Shown here: positions 58,660-64,000 of the stretch, in pieces | How positions within the stretch are numbered: position 1 is the stretch's first letter | Layout of the letters: every line of letters starts with the position of its first letter | From: Tipula vernalis | Taxonomy: Eukaryota > Arthropoda > Insecta > Diptera > Tipulidae | DNA: 64,000 bases | Direction of reading: 5' to 3' | Assembly (NCBI GenBank): GCA_958295665.1 | Contig: OY282559.1 | Location: forward strand, 271,944,047-272,008,046 | The notes under the pieces: generated by a model | What the model was told of the DNA's origin: nothing | Seen by the model: only the letters and a program-made list of their open reading frames with translations | The model's database searches: none | Position numbers and translations under genes: made by a program

Positions 58660-59030
58660 TTGTACTGTTTTTAACTTTCCGGAACCTGATATTGATTGAT
58701 CTCGCATTTTGACACAGGTTTGGGAAAATGATCGGTTACATCCATATTCTCTAAGTTTGATGGAAGAACGAAGACTGAAACCATCGCTACGTCGGACATT
58801 TTTGTACATGTTATATTTGTTTTGATGCTTTTGGATTTGGAACAACTTGGCACATGTTTTCTTAGACCAGTATATGTTTGGAATATATATGTGCAATTTT
58901 TAGTAAATACAATGTGTCAGTTGTAAATGATTCTGGCAGGCCATGAATAAGCTTTAAACGTTCAAATAACTTTGACAAATTTGATGTTGACTTTTTATAT
59001 ACGAAACAAAAGTAATTCATTTTTTTATTT
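58660..59030 (-). pseudogene. C2H2-like zinc-finger protein fragment
   Basis: The minus strand reads NLSKLFERLKLIHGLPESFT, then in a neighbouring frame NCTYIFQTYTGLRKHVPSCS, a C2H2/C2HC-like finger with a RKH-P-C end, and continues SDVAMVSVFVLPSNLENMDV. This looks like the N-terminal part of a repeated arthropod zinc-finger protein family often linked to transposons; I cannot name it. Confidence 0.3.
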
Positions 59031-59091
59031 GAAACTATAAATAATAATTACCAAATCATATTTTTTTCTATGTTCTTAACGATGATACATC

Positions 59092-59430
59092 CTACGGATT
59101 AAATTCCTCTAGGTTAAGGTAAACTTCTTTAATGGTTACCGATATATGGCAACTGAATTTATAAATGTAATTTTGTAGAAAGATCCAAAATAATAGAAGA
59201 TTATTATTATATTCAATTCCACACAAATAATGGATTTTAAATAAATAATCTATTGCCGAAATTATATTTGTGTTTAGCGGCAATGGTATCAAATTTGAAT
59301 CAAGCACTACTAGATACTGAATTATTTCCCCTTTATTTTGTCTCAAAGCTACTATATAAGGAGCTTGATTCGAAGACCCTTTGACGTACTCAGCATTAGT
59401 TTGTCCGGTCTGGGAATATAAATAAATCAA
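59092..59430 (-). pseudogene. C-terminal fragment of an unnamed repeated family
   Basis: An open frame of 112 codons with PYIVALRQNKGEIIQYLVVL, IPLPLNTNIISAIDYLFKIH and CGIEYNNNLLLFWIFLQNYI. The order (a short acidic/hydrophobic block, ALDYLFK-like, then a hydrophobic FLQ block) recalls C-terminal parts of uncharacterised transposon-linked insect proteins. No start or splice context is secure. It is separate from, and upstream of, the zinc-finger fragment on the same strand. Confidence 0.3.
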
Positions 59431-59455
59431 ATTATTATTTACATTATTTTAAAAG

Positions 59456-59640
59456 TACAGTGAAACGTCACAATGTGGCCGACCACCTCTTCATTCTGAC
59501 CACCTCCTTAAATAGGCCACTTTTCTACAGTTCCAACACATTAACCATACAAATTTGTTCTAAAAATTCTCTTTAACCAGACCACCTCCCTATTCTGTTT
59601 AGCGACCAGTGTATTTGGGGCTATGCGAATTAAATCAACT
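59456..59640. repeat. Terminal fragment of an unidentified DNA transposon
   Basis: The segment starts acagtgaaacgtcac and has an internally repeated gaccacctcc motif (59490, 59503, 59580). The pattern resembles the end region of a pogo-like element, but the other end is not visible. Confidence 0.35.
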
Positions 59641-59756
59641 CCTTTAATATGACCAAAAAATATGTTTTTTAAATCTAAACAGAGAAATATTCTTCTTTTT
59701 TTACTCTTTAGTCTCTTCTCTCCACATGTTATTCAAATCGTCATTGAGCGTGTTTT

Positions 59757-59960
59757 TTTATTAGCTCCGGATAGCTGGTATCCGGAGCAGCTAATTTTCT
59801 GTTATAAAACTTATGTTTGACAAGCTATTTATACATATAAATAATTTATTTAAAACTAATCTATAATTTTTAATTCAACTTTTTAACTAAAAACCTATAA
59901 AAAAATATTTAGCTCTACCTATTTATCTGGAGCTGCTATCCGTAGCTGCTATCGGGAGCA
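59757..59960. mobile_element. Second copy of the palindromic MITE (24361 family)
   Basis: It begins gtttttttattagctccgga and ends with agctgctatccgtagctgct then atcgggagc, matching the terminal repeats of the element at 24361-24608 in diverged form. The interior aligns with that copy in inverted orientation (aaatatttagctctacctat). Confidence 0.65.
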
Positions 59961-60354
59961 AAGGGAAATTTGAAATTTTGTTGGTTTTTGTATAACCCTA
60001 ATTGTGGCAAACTTCATTTTGGTTTAAAAATTTTGATGAATGTCATATGGTTGTATTGTATGACATTTCTTCCAAATAAAAAATCATCGGGAGATTGATG
60101 AGGAATACGTTAAAGTAGAAGCTGCAAAAATATTTTTAAAAGCTGGAAAGCAAAACGATAATCGAAATGCATCATTGTCGGAAGGTGACGAAGATGAAGA
60201 TAAATAATATTTTGATGAAATGGACAGGCCTGGTACAAAAGTCAAGTCGATTCAAAACAAAAAGTTGCTGTACGTATTCTACGTATATGTGAAGACACAG
60301 CTTAATATCACATAAATTTGAATCCCAATTCGGCATATTATGATCCAAAACACG
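59961..60354. other. Unassigned DNA with a short coding-like piece
   Basis: Around 60090-60207 the plus strand reads EIDEEYVKVEAAKIFLKAGK then an acidic tail and a stop. It may be the end of a decayed gene; nothing more can be supported. Confidence 0.25.
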
Positions 60355-60403
60355 TTCTATGAGGGATATTACTGATCCAAAATCAGTAATATCCCTCATA
60401 GAA
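60355..60403. repeat. Perfect 22-bp stem, 5-nt loop hairpin
   Basis: Arms 60355-60376 and 60382-60403 (ttctatgagggatattactg...) are exact reverse complements around ccaaa. Confidence 0.9.
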
Positions 60404-61504
60404 TCCCTCACCTCTCTATTTTTCTATAAATTGGTGTGACCCCAGAAATAGGCTAATTCCTATCGTATGGCAACAAGTGTTTGGTTGTATATCAAGAATG
60501 GTCCGACTAATCGAACTGTATATGTCATTATAGGGTGCAATCTCTGTGAACAGAGATTCATAATTTGATATGTAATGAGTTTTTTTTTGTGATGAACTTT
60601 TCATTGTACATATGTGCGTACTAATGCTAATTCTTAGTTTTGGGTGTGTTGTGTCATTTTATGTACCACTTAGACACTTTAATAAGCTTAAGCATCATTT
60701 TCTTTGAGAAATTGCGTTTTTGAGTTTATTGTAATTCATTTTCAATCTCTAAAGAAAAGATAAATTTTAGCTAGGTACTAAAATTTATTTACGATACTTT
60801 CTAATACATTTAAACAGTATACTCGGACATACTAGTACAAAGATACAATTAACGTTCTGCAGTTTTGCCAAATGGTATTTTTTAATTTTAAATATTTTTT
60901 TATTTTTCGGGATAGAGAATGATTTGGAGGTTAATTTGTAATATTTTTCGGGATAAGAGGCTTTTTTATTGTATTTAGTTATGACACAAACCAGTTAAAA
61001 GAAAAAACATTTTTCGGGCTGGTTTTCGGGCTATCTTCACATACATATGATCATCTAGTCTAGATGATCATCTATTTGCCCGAAGTACAGTCGGTTGTAT
61101 GTTTGAATATCGATTCTTTGGGAGGTGGCGTTAAATTATGAGAAATGAGTCAATCAAGTCCTCTTCAGATGGCCGATTAGAAGTTTTAGGCGTCTTATCA
61201 TCGTTCCATATATAGCACAACTGCAGGTAGTACTCAATAAACCGATACGACTTGGATTCAAACCCATGCAAAATCACTATTGAAAAAAATGATGCGGCAA
61301 AAATGATACGCTGTACAAATTGATGTCTTTGGCGTTGTATTATTATTTTGTGAATTTCTTTATGTGCATTTAATATTTATCACTCATATTAATATTATTA
61401 AAAGAAATAAATGTAATTTTACTTCAAATATTTTATTCTTATTTGTGTTGTAAACATTTTTTTAATTTACAGGAATTGTATAATATAGTTCATCCGAAGT
61501 AAAA
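60404..61504. other. AT-rich intergenic DNA
   Basis: No gene found. It contains a perfect short palindrome at 61047-61071 (12-bp arms, one central base: atgatcatctag t ctagatgatcat). Confidence 0.5.
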
Positions 61505-61519
61505 GTAAATAAAAAAAAA

Positions 61520-61830
61520 TTCAATTTTCCATTGGCTGTTAGTTTTCTTTGTGCCTCGCACTTTCTTCATTCTGTTCTTACATTCCTTGCGTGTCTGGGT
61601 ATTCTTTTCGAACATTCCATGACATCCAAGACGAAGTTTTGGCCGAATTTTTGGGCAAAATCTAATGAATCATAAACCAATTCAGTTGATTTACCACCAG
61701 CAAAATTTGTACGGAAACCAAACACAAATACAACATCTGGTGTAATTTTGTACTTGGCCGCCAACTTTTCTCTAATGTCTTTATTTACCAATGGTAATCC
61801 TGGACGCGGGACATCGCATACACATTTTAT
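61520..61830 (-). pseudogene. RpS24: Ribosomal protein S24 (eS24) pseudogene
   Basis: The minus strand reads [40 protein letters not shown] and [19 protein letters not shown], matching the conserved centre of eS24, a 40S subunit protein of about 130 residues. After KFG the frame shifts; the next frame continues with [24 protein letters not shown] and MKKVRGT-like blocks. The N-terminal 27 or so residues are missing and no intron is seen within the piece. There is no poly(A) tail at the 3' side, so it may be a truncated retrocopy or a piece of duplicated gene. Confidence 0.85.
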
Positions 61831-62276
61831 ATATCACGATATTGATGGTTTAATGAGTTACTATCTTCAGCTATATAGTTTTTTGTTCTTTTAACACTTA
61901 AAATAAAACTGGAATGTCGGTAATAACCTTTTAGATAATCAACAAATATTTCTTCATTACCTTCAGCTCCGTGAATATTCTCAAAGTGGTCAAAGTCTTC
62001 AATTAAATAAATTGTATTTTGTAGAGCTGTATTAACCGTAAATGTTAAATTGTAAAATTAAATATAACAAGTTACGAGATTTGTATTTCTGCTTGCACAA
62101 CTAAAAAGGTTTTTTGTATGAATGTATAAAATAGCTTACCCGATAAGACAAAATCCAGGTACAGCAATTAACTCGTTTCATTTATACAGTATTTATTAAT
62201 TTTTTAAATTTTAGGTTCACCGTTTATATCGAATGTAATAAATATAATTTCTTCGGAATTCGTGGTGAACGAACTA
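61831..62276. other. Intergenic DNA left of the Tc1 element
   Basis: No gene supported. Confidence 0.4.
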
Positions 62277-63896
62277 CACTCTGCGAAATAGCTATATGGG
62301 ACAAAGTAATCTGTACTGTTTTCTTCAAAAGCATTTCGCTGATTTTGTTTTATGTTGTATGGAAAATTTTGTCAATGCTTACTCAACAAACTGAAGTTAA
62401 AATATCCGTTCGTCTCTTTCTCGCAATACTGTTATGTTGATTTGTTATTTTAACAACCGCCAGTTAAAGGAAATAGCTATATGGGACAAGTGTCTTTTTG
62501 ATTATAAAATCGTTTTATTTTTAATTTTAATATTATTCGTTTTGTTATTATTTTTCCCCTAATAAAAAAAAAAATAAGGTAAGTTAATTATTGTTTACTT
62601 ACATTAAAAATATAATTTTTTTAATGACTCAAAATCAATTTTTAAAGAATAATGCCGCGAGGAACGCAACTTTCGGCCGATGAACGTGCAAGGATCGAAT
62701 ACTATAGAGAATCTGGTACTACCATTCGTCAGATAGCCACAAAACTATATAGAAACAAAAATACAATCAACAACTTTTTAAAAAATCCCCAAACATATAA
62801 CACAGTGATTAGGCCAGGACCAAAGCCTAAAGTTGACGAAAGAGGTAAAAGGAAAATAAGGCGCCTTGCAGTCAGGAAAAATTTCAGTCCATCCCAAATA
62901 AAACGTGATTTGTGTCTAAACGTCACTAAACGAGGGATACAACAGATTTTAAAAGAGGATATTAATCTGAAATATCAGAAGCGGTTGCATAAACCTAAAC
63001 TGCTGCCACGCCATAATAGCGAGAATGGAATTAGCTGAGAAATCAATAATTTTTGGCGATCAATAATTTTTTCGGATGAAAAAAAAATTTAATTTTGACG
63101 GACCAGATGGATGCCAGAATTATTGGCGAGATGTGCGTGAGTCACCTCAAATACGTCATTCCCGAAACTTTCAAGGAGGGTCACTTATGACATGGGGCGG
63201 TTTCTGCTATCGGGGCAAGACCCCAATTTGTTTTGTTTCCCATCAAATGAATGCGGAGAAGTATGTGCAGTTATTAGACGACACTTTAATAAATTTTGGG
63301 GAGGAAATGTACGGTGAAAGTTGGAAATTTCAGCAGGATAATGCGCCTATTCATGCTGCTAAGTGCACCAAGAATTTTTTTCAATTACGAAATATTCCAG
63401 TATTGATGTGGCCTGCTGTTAGTCCGGACTTAAATCCAATGGAAAATCTGAAGAGCATTCTTAGCCAGGGAGTCTTCAAAAATGGACGTCAATTTAATAC
63501 TTTAGCGGAGCTTAAGACAGTTATTCAAGAAGAATGGGCAAAAATTGACGTTTCTGTTCTCCAAACTTAAATAAACTCAATGCCACGTCGATTGATGGAT
63601 ATTATTAATACCAAGGGGAGTTATACAAACTATTAAAATTCACTTATTGTTAGTATTTTTGTATTACAGAATAAAATAAATGCGTTTTAAGTTTTGTCCC
63701 ATATAGTTATTTCCTTCGACCAATGAGAATAAACTGCTGTCAATAACGATACAGGTATTATGAAAACTAACCGAATTGAAATCTACATGCCCTCTGCATC
63801 GGCAAATATGCTGATGTAAATGAAAATAAAATAAGAGTTTGTTTATTAAAAAAATATAAAAAAATTAATTGTCCCATATAGCTATTTCGCTGAGTA
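62277..63896 (+). mobile_element. Tc1-like transposon with doubled terminal repeats
   Basis: The 1620-bp element is flanked by TA (62275-62276 and 63897-63898). The outer repeats read gcgaaatagctatatgggac at 62283 and, inverted, at 63870-63890. Inner copies lie at 62467 (ggaaatagctatatgggaca) and, inverted, near 63693-63713. So each end has two copies of the motif about 180 bp apart, the IR/DR arrangement known from Sleeping Beauty-type Tc1 elements, where both copies bind transposase. One transposase gene lies between. Confidence 0.88.
62652..63570 (+). pseudogene. Tc1-like transposase, frameshifted
   Basis: Catalyses cut-and-paste movement. The ATG at 62652 (MPRGTQLSADERARIEYYRE) opens the paired-like DNA-binding domain: two helix-turn-helix blocks with GTTIRQIATKLYRNKNTI and KNFSPSQIKRDL, and the GRPR-like RPGPKPK between. 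It stops near 63038 because of a frame change; an upstream stop in the next frame (GDQ-stop) and an extra A in the run at 63076-63084 also break the link to the catalytic part. That part has D1 in FSDE near 63070, D2 in FQQDNAPIHA (63333) and E in SPDLNPMENL, with 34 residues between D2 and E (DD34E). The end reads NTKGSYTNY. All catalytic residues are present despite the breaks. Confidence 0.88.
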
Positions 63897-63898
63897 TA

Positions 63899-64000
63899 CA
63901 AATAAATAGTAATTAGCTAATGTATAAAATACAGCGGAATACAAATGTTCTAGGCTCACTCACTGACAATAGTCTCCTTAAAACAGTGTTATTGGATTAT
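63899..64000. other. Right flank of the window
   Basis: No feature seen in the last 100 bases. Confidence 0.4.

Noticed and set aside
60172..60604. Two minus-strand open frames
   Set aside because: They span the perfect hairpin and AT-rich DNA and have no recognisable protein pattern.

Overview
The window is AT-rich animal DNA and almost certainly comes from an insect, most likely a dipteran. The evidence is two signal-peptide GH13 maltases in tandem with introns of 59 to 63 bp, and repeats of typical insect lineages: Jockey, Ty3/gypsy, BEL/Pao, mariner, Tc1, pogo, hAT and Harbinger-like. Gene density is very low. The only convincing host genes are the two maltases at 32.2-36.1 kb, with a decayed third maltase beside them and a ribosomal protein S24 pseudogene at 61.5 kb. 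A small two-exon acidic gene at 10.1-10.4 kb is either host or transposon-borne.

Layout. 0-2.8 kb: Jockey-like non-LTR element with a long EN-RT reading frame and poly(A) tail. 3.3-4.3 kb: a coding remnant, a perfect 94-bp hairpin and a gag scrap. 4.3-9.3 kb: a minus-strand Ty3/gypsy element (family B) truncated in RNase H, with tRNA-Lys primer site and long LTR, sitting in a fragment of another Ty3 family (A). 10.1-13.9 kb: a small spliced gene, a TNP2-like transposase pseudogene and a DUF4806-like fragment, split by a non-LTR remnant. 14.0-20.1 kb: a full-length, apparently young family A Ty3 element (LTRs nearly identical, 4-bp target duplication), then a solo LTR. 20.8-30.6 kb: nested transposons. 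A defective BEL/Pao element with 5-bp duplication lies in a family A LTR and itself carries a palindromic MITE, a Harbinger-like MITE inserted in its own kind, family A LTR pieces and another MITE. 31.4-36.1 kb: maltase cluster. 36.5-43.3 kb: decayed Jockey and Ty3 elements. 43.4-52.7 kb: two related hAT-like non-coding elements, the second expanded by a tandem array that holds a hAT element and a mariner. 55.1-58.4 kb: a pogo/Tigger element with a zinc-finger-like tail. 58.6-61.1 kb: small remnants, MITEs and hairpins. 62.3-63.9 kb: a Tc1 element with doubled repeats at each end.

The maltases are predicted secreted digestive alpha-glucosidases; all catalytic residues are present in both. The rest is mobile DNA in several layers of age. 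The best candidates for something new are the possible three-gene mobile unit at 10.1-13.9 kb, the self-nested Harbinger-like MITE, the pogo element with its extra tail and the array-bearing hAT-like element. Family names rest on motifs recognised by eye; no database search was possible.
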